A stretch of DNA of 64,000 nt from Capillidium heterosporum (GCA_016630905.1 WBMQ01000002.1:1736001-1800000), one strand, 5' to 3'; shown: positions 1 to 13,283, counted from the stretch's first letter. Notes: generated by a model from the letters alone, not told the origin. A program made the numbers and translations.

Positions 1-2
1 TC

Positions 3-715
3 GATGACCAGGTCTTCAACCTGGGCATCTACGACTGGACCGATCAACTTACCATATTATTGCTGTTTGACCCTGATTTCAAGACCCACTGGGAGGCCGA
101 ACCAGACTCTACATCGCAGCGCAAGTTGGAGGAAAGGTTGGAATTCGAACTTATCACCTCGTTGAACGAGATACCGGTTGAATTGCTCAAGGACCACAAG
201 TTGAATTTGCAATTGGATAGCTTAAACTTTAATCATAACTTCTACTTTCAGAATGGCGATACCTTGGCCACTAACTTCAACTTGAGCCAGCTGAATCCGG
301 AGCTGCTGGTGACGTTACTGGATCTTAATGGATTTGTCGAAAGGATCGAAAAAGGTCCTACTACGAATAGTGGTAGTAGTAGGAGAAGTAGAATTTTTGC
401 AGGTGATGATGTGGAGGGGGATGAAAGTGCTGATGAAGAAGAGGAGCTGGAAGATAGAGCTAACTTGAAAAACGTACCTTTTGATATTCTGGTACGCACC
501 CAAGCTGAACCCAAACCAGTCTGGTTGGGCGTACGAAAATTTGATGCCAAGTACCTGTACTTTATGGTGCAGAATGATTTGAATTTGAACTCCATCGAAG
601 GTATATTAGTTAAACTTTTGATTTTAGTACTAAATTTAAAAACTTTGATTTTCTTGTAGATAAAGTCAATACACTGACCAACTTGTACTTCAACCATATG
701 TTCCTAAACATTTAA
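3..715 (+). CDS. 3' part of an unrecognised acidic protein (gene enters from the left edge)
   Basis: An open frame runs in from the left edge (DDQVFNLGIYDW...) and continues to base 600. A 59-nt intron (601-659, GTATAT...TTGTAG) then joins a short last exon ending DKVNTLTNLYFNHMFLNI and a TAA at 713-715. About 217 residues are visible. The segment has a Leu/Asn-rich first half, a low-complexity acidic stretch (Asp/Glu run) near the middle, and a conserved-looking tail with PVWLGVRKFDAKYLYFMVQ. I do not recognise the family. The start codon lies outside the window, and the first ATG-like positions inside are not the real start. That it is a real gene is well supported by the long frame and the clean intron; its function is unknown. 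Confidence 0.6.
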
Positions 716-1372
716 AGTTGAGGTGGAGTGGGAATTTGAAGCAAAATGCCTTGAAGATAAGATAAAATTGGTAATTTAAGAGTAGAATGAAGGTAAATGG
801 AATTGGATGCAAGTATTTGGATATAGGTTTTGGAAACAAAGTTGCTGAGTGCTTTTAGAATAAAAGTGATGGATTGCTTGAATTGACTTGGTAGTTTTTT
901 GATGATAAGTGTATTTTTTGAGCTATATGCACTATGGATAGATGTTGTAGAAAGCTGCTTTAAAAGGAAAAGGCATTTCTTTACATTTTAGAATGTATTT
1001 AAAGTTTCTAACTTGCAGTTTTATGTAAAATTATTTAAATTTACATCAGATTAGATTTTTAGGATTTAATATTAATGGTTTTTGTAGACAAGGGCTCAGT
1101 TTTAAATTTCAATTTTACAGGAGGGAAGGTAGGTTAAAAGTTGGATTTAGGTCTGGTAATAAAGATATTTGAACTTATAGTCAGAAAAGTTTAGGTATAG
1201 TTGACAAACCTAAGTTAAAAGAAGTCAAATGCTAAATCCACTGTAGAAAATGCTGTTGATGGAATGTAAACTGAATACTATCAAATAAAACTAAAGCTCC
1301 AAGCCAACAACTTAAGTTCAGCTATCAAACGCAAGCTCAATAATAATCTCAATAAAAAAGTAAATTCACATT
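716..1372. other. Intergenic region between two convergent genes
   Basis: About 650 bases of AT-rich spacer holding the 3' ends of the left-edge gene and of the S1P lyase gene, which converge here. I see no open frame of note, no repeat and no RNA gene. Confidence 0.6.
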
Positions 1373-3098
1373 TTAATGCTTCAAAAGGCCTTTGAGATAA
1401 GCCTTGATCAACCTGTTCGACATATCAGTGCCTTCCAACTGTACCTTTGCCCCATACAACGGAGTAGTCCCCAATTCATACAACTTGGGATTTTCCAAAA
1501 CCTCCTGGACACTTTCTTTTAAATCTTTAACAAAAGTTTCGGCCATGCCAACTGTCAAAGCGGTACACCCTATATGGAAAGCTAAGGGATGCTGTAGCTT
1601 GTTCAAAGACCATCCTTTTTTGGACATAGCATCAGCAACGTTCAAAGGGTTAATTGGACTATCTTGCTTAGCTTTGAACGAAACTAGCGAGACTTTAGGA
1701 TCTCCAATAACTTCAAGGTGTTGGAGGTTGGAGCATAGTTTTTTGATTTGGGTAGCTGTGTTGACGATATCTTTGGCCTGCTTGCGGTAGTAGTCTTTAC
1801 CACGGTGAACTAAGGCAGCCCAGGTAGCAGCTACTAAGAGGCCAGGTCTAGAACCTTGAATGGAGTGGGTGGCATAGATACCACCTAACCATTCGGAGTA
1901 AATGGCGAATTGATTGGTAAAGAGGTCTGCAGAACGGTACAAGACTACCGAGGATCCTTTGATAGTACAGCCATATTTGTGAGTGTCGCAAGAAATGGAG
2001 GTAACGCCGGGTAATCTAAAGTCAAATTTAGGCAAGCCAAACTCGGGTTCATTGAGGAAGGGGACTAAAAATCCACCTAGACAACAGTCGACATGCAATC
2101 CTATGTCGTACTTGACTGCAAGTTGGGATAAAGCGGAGATATCGTCGATGATACCGTGGGGGAAGTTCATGCAGGAACCTACCAGCTAAAGTTTATATTA
2201 GTAAAATGGATATGGGTAGAAAGGGTACCATGATCGTGTTGGAGTTGATGGCGCGTTCTACTTTTTTTAAATCAACTTGGTAGTTTTGGTCCAAGGGAAT
2301 GTGGACCAATTCGATCTCAAAGTACTCGCACGCTTTGTCAAAGGCAGCATGCGCCGATACAGGAACTATCATTTGCGGCTTCGTTATGTTGCGTTCGGCC
2401 CTGGCCCGTTCCTTGTAGGTACGACAAGCTAGCAAGATGGATTCGGTACCTCCCATTGAAAAACATCCGGCTGCTTGTGGTGGCGCATTGAATAGCTCCA
2501 AAACACAATTGACTATCTCTCGCTCCATCTTATTGACGCTGGGAAACATGTCGGGGTGCAAAATGTTGGTTAGGCCATATAGTTTCATGACTTCGGTTAA
2601 GATAGTTTCGTCCGAGTTGTTGAGGGGTCTATAAACAGAACCGGAGGCGTATCCTTGCTTCCACTTCTTATCACCTAACTTTTCATAGTTTTGTAAGGCC
2701 TCGAGCACTTCTTTTTCGGTCCAACCGGTGGTAGGTAATTCGGTTAGCAGCTTTTGACCATCGTAAGTTAAAGTTCCCGCTTCCTCTAAAGCTTTGAATT
2801 GGACATCCAGGTTGGATTGGAGCTTCTGCTTGAGGAAAGGTAGCTGTAGGCTGAGATTCAATAGTTTCTAAAGAGATAGATGAATACTTGTTCAAAATTC
2901 AAAAAATACCTGCTTTAAACTGTGCTTTATCTTGGTTAGATAAACATCGATACCTCGGTGGTAGATAACTTTAGCGTTGTCGTAGATGAGTTTGGTGGCC
3001 AGGTAGATGAATAAGCCATCTCGAAGTTTTATGAAGAATGGATGGTAGAAATATACTGCTAATTCTTGGAAGATCTGGTTGTAGGTTTGGAGATCCAT
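1373..3098 (-). CDS. DPL1: Sphingosine-1-phosphate lyase (Dpl1/SGPL1 family)
   Basis: A PLP-dependent lyase that splits sphingoid base 1-phosphates into ethanolamine phosphate and a fatty aldehyde, the exit step of sphingolipid breakdown at the ER. There are three exons on the minus strand: 3098-2910, 2867-2229 and 2185-1373, with 42- and 43-nt introns. They sum exactly to 546 codons, close to yeast and human lengths (about 570-590). Exon 1 carries a hydrophobic N-terminal segment (FIYLATKLIYDNAKVIY), consistent with an ER anchor. The hallmark sequence is the DTHKYG motif, whose Lys (about residue 346) binds PLP; it is preceded by NFPHGIIDDI and LHVDCCLGGF and followed by KGSSVVLYRS. ISCDTHKYG has Cys where the family usually has Ala. 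Identification is firm; the start was chosen as the first ATG giving the membrane segment. Confidence 0.95.
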
Positions 3099-4840
3099 TT
3101 TTTCTGTGTTTGCTGCTGTTCTTGCTGTTTTCTTGCTCTTGTTACTGTTGAAGTTGAAAGAAGGTGCTGAGAGTCGCTGGCTTTTAAAGGGATTGCCGAA
3201 AACTGGTATAGGTTGTTTCGGTTATAGTACTAAGTTCAAAATTAGTTTGGAACGGAACTGGTTTTCGAGTAGTTTAGGCTTTAGCGATTCGACGTAAGGT
3301 TTTGGAGTTGGTTATGATATCATAGTCAATTCTGATCTTAGGTAACTAGATTGTGGAAACCGGTTTTTTCTAAAGTATTCAAGTATTGAGATGGATATAT
3401 ATATATATATATATATATTATGTGAATTTGGTATTGTAAGTGTATATGTGAGCTGTAGTTTGTAGATATCTGCCTCTATCTTGATTTGACTCTTGAGTAT
3501 GTTTTTTACAAGTTTAAAATATTTAAAGATGGAAAGTTCTATAAGTTTTGAAAATTTTCGGGATGAATCACAAAGTTGAGTAGATTAGCCGGTTACAATC
3601 CCAATAAAAGTCTTGACAAGTCTATATGAAGACTGTTCATCAAAACTTAACGGATAATGTTCCAAGGACAGCTACAAGCCAGAAATTGAAATATAATGTC
3701 ACTTATGATAGATAAGTCAAGACTAGAATAGCTGAATTTTTGTAAAACTCCTAAAATAGAAGTTATTATAGATTGAAGCATTGAATATTGATTTGCAAAT
3801 ATAAAGTTAGAAATTACCTAAGAAAGAAGTTAGTAGCTAATAATATGTTGGTTAGCCGCTCTCACCAAGTATCTGGCTACTGGCTCGGACTTCCAGTTTA
3901 ATGGGCTCGATATGAGACATATTATGTTTATCGTGTTGTGAGCTGGTTAATATAAGGTGTGATTGAATCCTTTACAGCCAATAAAAATACTCAAAACTCT
4001 TAATTACCGGAAAACTATAGGCTAGGAATCTCAACTAATTCAAACTAGAAATTTATATCCCAATACGATCTTCAAAGCCAACAAAAACCAAATTAACACA
4101 CGAAAAGCCTCTCGTCTTCCTTGGGCAAGAGTCCTGATATATATACCGTAGCTCTAGGGAAAATCATAACTTGGCGATCTGTAAGTGAATTCTTTTCAAC
4201 AGAAAGGTGGAACACGTGTCCTAGTAACAGTAATCTAAGGGTCTGAAATTCAGAGCGAACGAAAACTATATCCATAATGGAAAGCCAATCCCAGGGAAAT
4301 TTAGATACACTAGCAGCAATTCAGGGTGACGGAAACTGGGTGGATGATAATTTAAAACGTGAGAAAAGGATAAGTGAGAAATGAAAATATGTAGCCTGAG
4401 GCACATTGCCAGGTAGTAGCACAAATGTAAGCTACCTAAAATAAAATGAACTAATGTTCCATATACGAGTTAGCTGAAGAGCTAAGCCAACGCCAATTAC
4501 AAATAAACGTATATTTGATCACCAATCTATTGTAAAAGGTATGTTTGCAAGGTCCTATTATCAACATAGTAATTGATTTGTAAGTATTAATGAGAGTCGG
4601 GAAAATGGGAAACTCTTACAAATATATTCTTGAGAAATTTGTAAAGTTGTATACTGGGTATTAATATACGACTGCCTACTTATAAAGACTCCATTTCGAC
4701 AAGCTAGCCTCCATCAATTTGTAAAACAAGTCACGAGTTACAATTATAAGAAAGATATGTTACTTGTATACCAAAAAGTAAATCTCAAAGAACTATAAAT
4801 TAGAGTAGATCTGAAATTTGTATCCAATTTTTCAAGTGAA
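3099..4840. other. Long intergenic region upstream of the first trypsin-like gene
   Basis: About 1.7 kb of AT-rich sequence containing a TA dinucleotide run near 3393-3418. The longest frames are short and lack family resemblance (for example a 60-codon minus-strand frame at 4093-4275), so I do not call a gene. The left part must contain the S1P lyase promoter. Confidence 0.5.
3391..3419. repeat. TA dinucleotide microsatellite
   Basis: About twelve uninterrupted TA units in the spacer upstream of the S1P lyase gene. It is a simple repeat, probably length-variable between strains. Confidence 0.9.
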
Positions 4841-5615
4841 ATGAAGAAACTCCTACTTTTGACAACTTTATCGTTGACAAGCAGCCTCGCAACAACCTTA
4901 CATCTCCCGACCCTTTATCGTTGGAGGAAATGAGGTAGCCCCTAAGTTTAAATACCCGTTCATGGTATCTTTACAGCTTGACGACCGACCTATCTGTGGA
5001 GGTATCCTCTATAACCGCAACACTGTTATCACGGCTGCCCATTGCACCGCTGAATTGGCTAAAAGGTATAAAGTCCAAACCCATCGTCACAACTTGACAA
5101 CACCTATTCAATATGAAGACGGTAAGGTCCTTGAAGTGTATAAAAAAACTCGACATCCCGACTACGATTCCAAAACTTATGCCAACGATATAGCTGTTTT
5201 GAAGACAAGTACATTTATTGGAAATTTGGGGACTGTTAAGCTGGATACAGGTAGATTTGCCTTTTCCAAAGACACTTTGCTTAAAATTGTGGGTTGGGGA
5301 CGTAGTTCTAGCGGTGGTTCAACTAGTGATGTACTGATGGAGGTTCAGATCCCTGTCTACAATTCTGATAAGTGCAAGCTACATTACCCAAAGTTGAATT
5401 TTGAAAGACAGTTTTGTGCCGGCGTTCCATTTAGTGCCATGAATTCGTGCTGGGGTGATGGTGGAGGTCCAGTGCTTGTTGAAAAAGATAAAGTTGCTTA
5501 TTTGGTTGGTGTAGTCTCGGTCCATAATACTGACTGCCGGATTTACCCTCAAGTTTATACCAAAGCTGCCCCCATTGCCAGATTTATTGAAGATGCTGCT
5601 AATGAAGCTTTTTGA
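4841..5615 (+). pseudogene. Damaged secreted trypsin-like protease (S1 family), frameshifted and lacking the catalytic Ser
   Basis: ATG at 4841 starts a clear signal peptide (MKKLLLLTTLSLTSSLA), but that frame hits TGA at 4931. The protease domain begins one base out of phase with PFIVGGNEVAPKFKYPFMVSL and runs open to 5615. The two halves align end to end with the intact neighbour at 6499, so a one-base shift lies between about 4878 and 4913. The domain keeps the catalytic His (VITAAHC) and Asp (YANDIAVL), but the GDSGGP motif reads GDGGGP: the Ser codon is GGT at 5460-5462. Position 189 at the bottom of the S1 pocket is Asn. No splice sites explain the shift. It is either a pseudogene or, if the shift is a sequencing error, an inactive protease homologue. 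It is a tandem paralogue of the next gene. Confidence 0.8.
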
Positions 5616-6498
5616 TGGATCTTATATATATTTATAAGTTTAGGATATATAATTTTACTAGTATCAATATAGTTAATTTGTAAGCTTATATAATTTTATG
5701 ACTCTACGCATTAGTATATTTTTTATGTATGTGCCATATTGATGCCTAACTCTAAATAAAGCTTTGGATCCAGATATAATTTTTGGCTGATAGTACAATA
5801 TTTAAATTATCTTAAAAAGTTGTAGATAGGAATAAATGAACAAGCTATACAGTATATCGATTTTATTAGCTAAGTTAAAAAGCTAGGTATCTCGAACAAA
5901 GGCTCTATCTGTCCTCTTGGATATGTAGGATAAAAGCCATCTAAAGTGAGCTGTAACTTCACCAGCAACTGACTAAAAGATAAACTAATAAGGTTTTGCT
6001 GGTTCGTACATATGGGGAATATATTCAGTTAAAAGTGAATATATTGCGTAAATAACCTTGAAAGGTCCAAAGGATTGGATAATAACTGTTCCAAACATTG
6101 GTTTATGTGAAAACTTTATTAGCATGTTCATTATGAAGTCCAAAAATTTTTACTTTCTAAGTGGGCGAAATAAAATTCAATAGTTTAAACGAACATCTAT
6201 ATTTACAATACTATTTCGGTATTTTTAATCAATATCTTTATAGTATAAGCTTACAATACAAAAGTAGCAACTAAAAATAATCGATGTAGTAGTTAAATTA
6301 TTTGAAAGACTGTTTAAATGATATGCGTGCATGGTTGTGAATGGGTATACTAAAGTTGTCCAATAACAGACTTGGAAAAAATAACCACGAGTTACTGCTA
6401 ACGAAAGGCAGTAGCATCGTTTACTTCACAGGTAGAGCTCAAAAATTATAAGTAGAAGTGGATCGAAAGTTCAACTCAGCAAACTTCAAGTAAACAAG
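5616..6498. other. Spacer between the two trypsin-like genes
   Basis: About 880 bases of AT-rich DNA with no supported gene. It contains the promoter of the intact trypsin-like gene; a TATA-like AAAAATTATAAG lies near 6440, roughly 60 bases before the start codon. Confidence 0.45.
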
Positions 6499-7263
6499 AT
6501 GAAGATCCTCCTCCCACTGGCAGTTTTAGGGCTAGTAGCAGCAACCTCACCACTGCCCAACAAGCTTGAGCGACGTGTCGTAGGTGGAAATGAAGTCGAT
6601 CCCAAGTTCAAGTACACATTCATGGTATCTTTGCATCAATTTGGCGAGCATGCGTGTGGAGGTACCCTGTACAACAAGAATACGATAATAACAGCAGCCC
6701 ACTGTGAGGTGGATGTCCTCGATGAGTGGGAAGCCCAGATCCATCGCCATGATCTTATTCAAAGCGTGGCATCAGAAAATGGCCAAATTCTTCAGCTGCT
6801 CAGTGCTACCAGTCACCCCAACTACAACAACGAAACTGGAGAGAATGACATTACAATTGTCAAGACTAGTATCTTTAATGGCGACTTGGATCCACCTTTG
6901 TTGGATGACGGCACATTCCCAAAGGGCCCAAGCACCATGGTTAAACTGATAGGCTGGGGTCAAACTGGTACGCTTAATAATAATAATAGAGCGCTTCAGG
7001 AAGTTGAAATCCCTACTATCGATCCTATAGAGTGTGCACAAAGGGCTGCCGATATCAACCCCGAGTTGCAATTCTGCACTTTTACTAATTTGGGTAGCCA
7101 AGGTGCCTGCGCTGGAGACAGTGGAGGACCTTTAATTGGCGTGAAGGATGGGATTACTTATCTAGTTGGTATTGTAACTGGTAGCGTTGTGTGTGGTGCT
7201 GATCCTAGCTTGTATGCCAAAGTTTCTTCCTACATCGACTTTATTACTCAGAATTCTGCCTAG
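6499..7263 (+). CDS. Secreted trypsin/chymotrypsin-fold serine protease
   Basis: An intronless 254-residue S1-family protease. Residues 1-16 are a signal peptide, and a short propeptide ends in ERR before VVGGNEV, the usual activation cleavage and new N-terminus. The catalytic triad is complete: His68 in TAAHC, Asp117 in ENDITIV and Ser208 in GDSGGP. The residue corresponding to Asp189 of trypsin is Gly (QGACAGDSGG), so strict Arg/Lys specificity is doubtful; an elastase- or chymotrypsin-like preference is possible. Cysteines around the His and Ser positions can form the conserved disulfides. Secreted S1 proteases are expanded in entomophthoralean fungi, where they digest protein-rich substrates such as insect cuticle; this role is inferred from the family. 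The upstream paralogue is damaged. Confidence 0.93.
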   Translation: MKILLPLAVLGLVAATSPLPNKLERRVVGGNEVDPKFKYTFMVSLHQFGEHACGGTLYNKNTIITAAHCEVDVLDEWEAQIHRHDLIQSVASENGQILQLLSATSHPNYNNETGENDITIVKTSIFNGDLDPPLLDDGTFPKGPSTMVKLIGWGQTGTLNNNNRALQEVEIPTIDPIECAQRAADINPELQFCTFTNLGSQGACAGDSGGPLIGVKDGITYLVGIVTGSVVCGADPSLYAKVSSYIDFITQNSA

Positions 7264-8804
7264 GATTTGGTACCTACATTGGCATGTTTAAAGGTCCATT
7301 ACATTAAATCTGTAGAGTACATATAGGTTTAATTTGTATCTTTAAATTGGTTTTACTATTTGGAGGTGATAGCATTCATCTGTATATACATATTTTAATA
7401 TATTATTTTGAGAAGATACCTTTAGCCAAGCTAAATTATAAACTTTTGATGGATAAATTGGAGTTCCTGTAGGTTTTTTTTGCTAAAGGAAAAGCTGGTA
7501 AGACTGTAAGTATTGATAAGCTTATTGGTTTGCGATTTATAAGTCCTATTAGCTATGCTAAGCTAGTTGTATTGGGTAAAAGGTTATATAGCTTGATTTA
7601 AAGGTACGACCCTAAATTTTTGACATCCAGGCAATATTTACTAAATTCAGCTTTTAATTTTATAGATGAGTCCGCTAAATCCACACCACAGGCTATACGT
7701 TCTGAAATATACGCTGAACTGTACCCAGTTTCAATCCTTTGATGGGTACACCTATTCAAATACATGATTGGTATTTGTACTATTAAAAGATATTATAAAT
7801 ATAAATTGTAGTGCAGGAGTAAAAGTATTGGGCCATCACTGCCTTGAACTTTGTATTTCAGTACATTTACAGTAACAACTGTAGGTGGACTTGTAGGATG
7901 GTAATTATGTACTTGCAACTCCTTGAAAGTAATAGTGGTGGCATCGTATACCCCCATTGTCGTTCTACTACTTTTTACTTGGAAATGGCAAGACGGTGGA
8001 TGTTTAAAGTTGGTGAATATACAGGGATCATGAAAGTAGGACGGCTTAAAATAAATGTCTTAGTTTGAGGTGGAAGCTACATCTTACCAGTTTTAAACTT
8101 AGTATGTATCAAACAGCTGAAAGATATAGATTTGCAATTGCTTGCTTTGAAAATTGGAGGAAATTATAGGATATAAAAATGATATATTGTAAATGAATTT
8201 AAATCTACAAGTTCTGGTAGTTTATAAGTTTAGATAGTCACTTAACAATTGGATCAGATGTAAATAACTGGAGGTGTGGATTGGATGTAAAAGAGCATTT
8301 AAATTGAGGTAGTTAAAAAGTTGGATTAAACATATCATTGCTGTTAGGTTGACTGCAGTTTGCTTTTAGAAGCATCAGCTTTGAGTTGAATTGAGTGTTG
8401 GTACGATAAGCTTATTGATATGCCTTTGATGATGCAAGTTAATAAGGCTTGCTTGAAGCTGTTCTTTTGTAAAGATTAGTTAGGAGCTTACTATATTGCT
8501 TTTGTAGCTGTTTGTATAAAGTACAGTTGGAATACTATTTTTGATGAGTTATTTATTCCGCTTGATACATATGTAATAGCAACCTAACACTATAAATTGA
8601 AGAAATATAGTATACTCATCATTTTAATAGGCTGCTTTGTATAAGTAGCTTTTCAGTTCCCTGACTTTATAGAGCTTTGACTTTGGATCGGTATTTGTCA
8701 TCTTACCTGAAACGCTTACATCACTTCAAGAACCATGATAAATTCTAAAATTTGCCATTGAGTGATTCTTCGATTTGATCAAGTTTGTCAGTCGAAAAAT
8801 AAAG
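7264..8804. other. Long AT-rich intergenic region
   Basis: About 1.5 kb between the trypsin-like gene and the formaldehyde dehydrogenase. A 74-codon frame at 7844-8068 has no recognisable similarity, signal peptide or intron evidence, so I do not call it. No repeats or RNA genes were seen. Confidence 0.5.
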
Positions 8805-10305
<1,501 letters not shown>

Positions 10306-11073
10306 GGGTATCGATTAAAGCTAGAGTGAGTTTGTCTTTAGTATGGTATTCTGCTTTAACCTTTGTACCTTTTGATGTGATTTGTATTTTCAAAGATTGG
10401 ATTGCATACTTTTAAGGATAAACTTTTATTTAAATAAATAGACTGATTTTAAAATAGATAGAGTTGCATTATAAAAGATGGGATTCTATAGACTCTAAAA
10501 TTGGCTGAGCTTTAACTTGTCTTGGCATCGATTTATTTGAAGCCATATCGTTACCATTTAGAAGAGTTCAAGGAAATGGTTTGGTAATAGCAATTTAGGT
10601 GTAGCATCTTGGTTAAAGATTGTATTTTTTAATAAACTAGTAGAGAAAAACAAGTCTGTCCCTGTCCCCTAAAACAAGTACCATCTCTATTGTAAAATAA
10701 ATAAGTTCAACCTTTTTCCTTTGTAATAAATACTTAAAGGTTTTGATAGTCATTTAGACACCCTACCCTTTAAACTTCGAGTTCTTTGGCCATATGGTAT
10801 ACTATTTTCGAAATATACAGAAGTTTGCTATTACCATTTATAAGTTTGAGTTAGCTTCAGCTTCCTTTCAAAAATTAGTGACCCATATAAACTAAAATAA
10901 ACTTCCAAATTGAAAGCTTGATAAAGTAAAATTGATGCTTTTACAAAGACAAAAAAGTCGCAAATATAAAAAATGCAATATCCCATAATTAAATATCTAA
11001 ATAGCTAAACGAAAAGTACAGCGTTGTTTTCACCTTTCCTTTTTATAGTTCCAATTCATTATACAATTTTAAA
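10306..11073. other. AT-rich spacer
   Basis: About 770 bases between the formaldehyde dehydrogenase stop and the start of the F-box/LRR remnant. I see no coding frame or structured element. Confidence 0.5.
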
Positions 11074-12430
11074 ATGAAACGATACGGCTAAAGCTTCTTT
11101 CAACATCCAACAGCTCGATCTAAGTATATTAGAAGACATCATCGAGTATTTTGAATTTAAAGATAACCTTGAATCGAAGCAACTGATGTCTACACTCCAT
11201 TACTTTGACTAAATTCTACAGTAACTTGACCATTTATCAGACTCGTATTATATAATAGCTTAAAGAGGCGAGTAAAGGTCAACAGCACTTTACAGAACTA
11301 TGACTCCAGGAATGAAGGCTAAAGCGATGAAAACGACCTAGCTTACATGAATCGGAGGAGTGAAGCTTAGGACTATATCTTGAAAGCTTGAAAATTCGCA
11401 TAAAAGGTCTGCTGTGAATTCAACTTCTTTGATTATGGAATACGACTATATATACATAGCTAAATCCTTTGAGAACTTTATCGCCAAACTGAAAGCCTAT
11501 AGCAACCTTAAAAAGCTTGATCTCGCAATGAAAGAATCAAGGCAACTCAATCAACTTGTAAACTATTGAGGCCAAGGGTTTACAAAGCTGGAGGCGTTGC
11601 AGTTGTCAGTACGCCCATAGTTGACTATTGGTATCATCAATTTAATCTACCTCTTCAGGAGCCTCAAATGGTTAACCCTATATATTGACGGTTACTTCTC
11701 AATTATACTATCAAACCTTCAAACTACTACCTTACAGCTATTTGAAGTGATTTATAAAGTACTGAGCATCTATATCTTCAGAACCATCAGTTTGAATTTA
11801 TTTAATTTGCGAATTTTGTCGCTCGGCATCAAGTTCAAAGGTAAGTACAATTGTATCACCTACCTACTCATCTTTTCCAATCTCTTGCACTTGGCTATTG
11901 TATTTTACAATGGCTCTAAAGACAGACTCGTTGAATATGTAACTAATGGATCGTATTGACCCAGCTTGAAGCTCTTATTTATACACTTTGAAGAGCCTAG
12001 ATCTATAACCTTAAACGATACCTAGAGAAGCCTACTAGAGCTTAACACCATCATACCCCAAACCCCTCCTTTAGTTTAACCACCTAATTCACAATAGCTT
12101 AACGGATTAAGCCTGGATATCGATGGGAGATCCGGGCTCGCTTCGATGAAGGCCCTACTTACCTAACTCAACAGCCTAAAAGCATTGAAGCTGGAAGGCT
12201 TTATCAGATCCTCTTTATTGAACTTCTGCCCTTTAGTCCAGTCCCATAGACTAGAAGCTATTTTTATGGCTTATAGCACTTCAACCTTCATACTATCATT
12301 TTAAACTATTCTTTTTGAAGAGCACTTTTCAAGATGTTAGCATGGATTTGGCCCTGAAAGATGTCCTCCAGTTTATTAAGTTGATGTCCATTGATCTGAA
12401 TACACCTAAATATCTTGAAAATTGGTACTT
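11074..12430 (+). pseudogene. Decayed F-box / leucine-rich-repeat gene
   Basis: A relic recognisable across about 1.3 kb but broken by many in-frame stops and frame changes. ATG at 11074 is followed within six codons by TAA. One base out of phase comes an F-box-like start, FNIQQLDLSILEDIIEYFEF (from about 11098). Around 11460-11700, LRR-type segments appear in one frame, interrupted by TGA and TAG: SFENFIAKLKAYSNLKKLDL, then FTKLEALQL, then LFRSLKWLTLYIDG. Near 12105-12310 another LRR stretch appears: LNGLSLDIDG, SLKALKLEGF and LLNFCPLVQSHRLEAIF. The spacing of L-x-x-L-x-L motifs is typical of F-box/LRR substrate receptors of SCF ubiquitin ligases. A 112-codon open piece (11621-11959) is a surviving fragment rather than a gene of its own. 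No intact copy lies in the window. Confidence 0.75.
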
Positions 12431-13283
12431 TAGTAAATGTAGTTGATTAGTAAAAGTTGGGAGGTTTTAACATATCCAGAACTTGACATATTCTCATATA
12501 AAGGCCAATTGATTACTTGTGTACGAATGTGCTTTAACTATATAGGTGTTATCCTATTTGTGACATGCTGCCCGATTGAATACCACTATTATTTAATTTT
12601 AGTTCTATTTTCAATTGATGGACATCTCTCCAATATATACTTTTGCCAGCTGTTGTAAGAATAATAAGTAAACAAAATATGAACTCCTGTAGTAGAAAAT
12701 TTAGCTATATTTCATCGCTATTCATCAGATGCCTACAATTAATTTTCCGATAAATCAACTTTGGATATAGGTTTGATGGTGAAGAGTCCAGTTATTATTG
12801 GGATGGGACAGTAGGATTTTAACCTGACATTTCCGTACAAAATTAGTTCAAAGTTGAAATTTATCTTTGCTTACCTTTCGTATATTTTGTTGGATGTGGT
12901 AGGAATCTAATAGCAGGTTAAGTAGTTGAAGCTTCCCTCTCAGTAGATTATTACTGGAAAGATGGTTGAATGTAGTTATTGAAGAGCTACTATTCAAAGC
13001 TGTGGAAAAACTGGCAGTATCAAATATATGTTGAAGTTAAAAGTTTATGCAAATTATATAAAGACCAAAGTTTATTTAATGGAGACTTAGGGCCACCAAT
13101 TATAAGACCAACGTTAGAAATTTGATGGAGTCAAGAGAAAAAGAAAGTAAAAAAAGTAAAAGGAAACGACACGGTTTGGAAAAGTAAAAGACTGAAAGTG
13201 TCGGAGAAACAGGTAGTTCCAAATAAAAAATCCATTCAAGTAGACGTAGCTGAAGAATTTTCGAACTAATAGGTAAAAATTAA
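12431..13283. other. Spacer with no supported gene
   Basis: About 850 bases. A 71-codon frame at 12443-12658 follows directly on the F-box/LRR relic and may be more of its debris, but I cannot align it. The remainder is the 3' flank of the DEF1-like gene. Confidence 0.4.

Noticed and set aside
248-697. 149-codon minus-strand frame opposite the left-edge gene
   Set aside because: It is antisense to a spliced coding region; its Ser-rich run is the complement of the acidic codons on the plus strand.
3391-3419. TA run as a possible mobile-element insertion target or origin
   Set aside because: No terminal inverted repeats, target duplications or element genes nearby; treated as a simple microsatellite.
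4093-4275. 60-codon minus-strand frame in the spacer before the trypsin genes
   Set aside because: Short, no family resemblance, no splice or promoter context; compatible with chance.
7844-8068. 74-codon frame in the 7.3-8.8 kb spacer
   Set aside because: Irregular composition and no similarity; I could not connect it to the trypsin family.
12101-12170. tRNA-like look (AGCTTAACGG ... GATCCGGGCTCG)
   Set aside because: No cloverleaf pairing or proper B box; the segment translates as part of the LRR relic.
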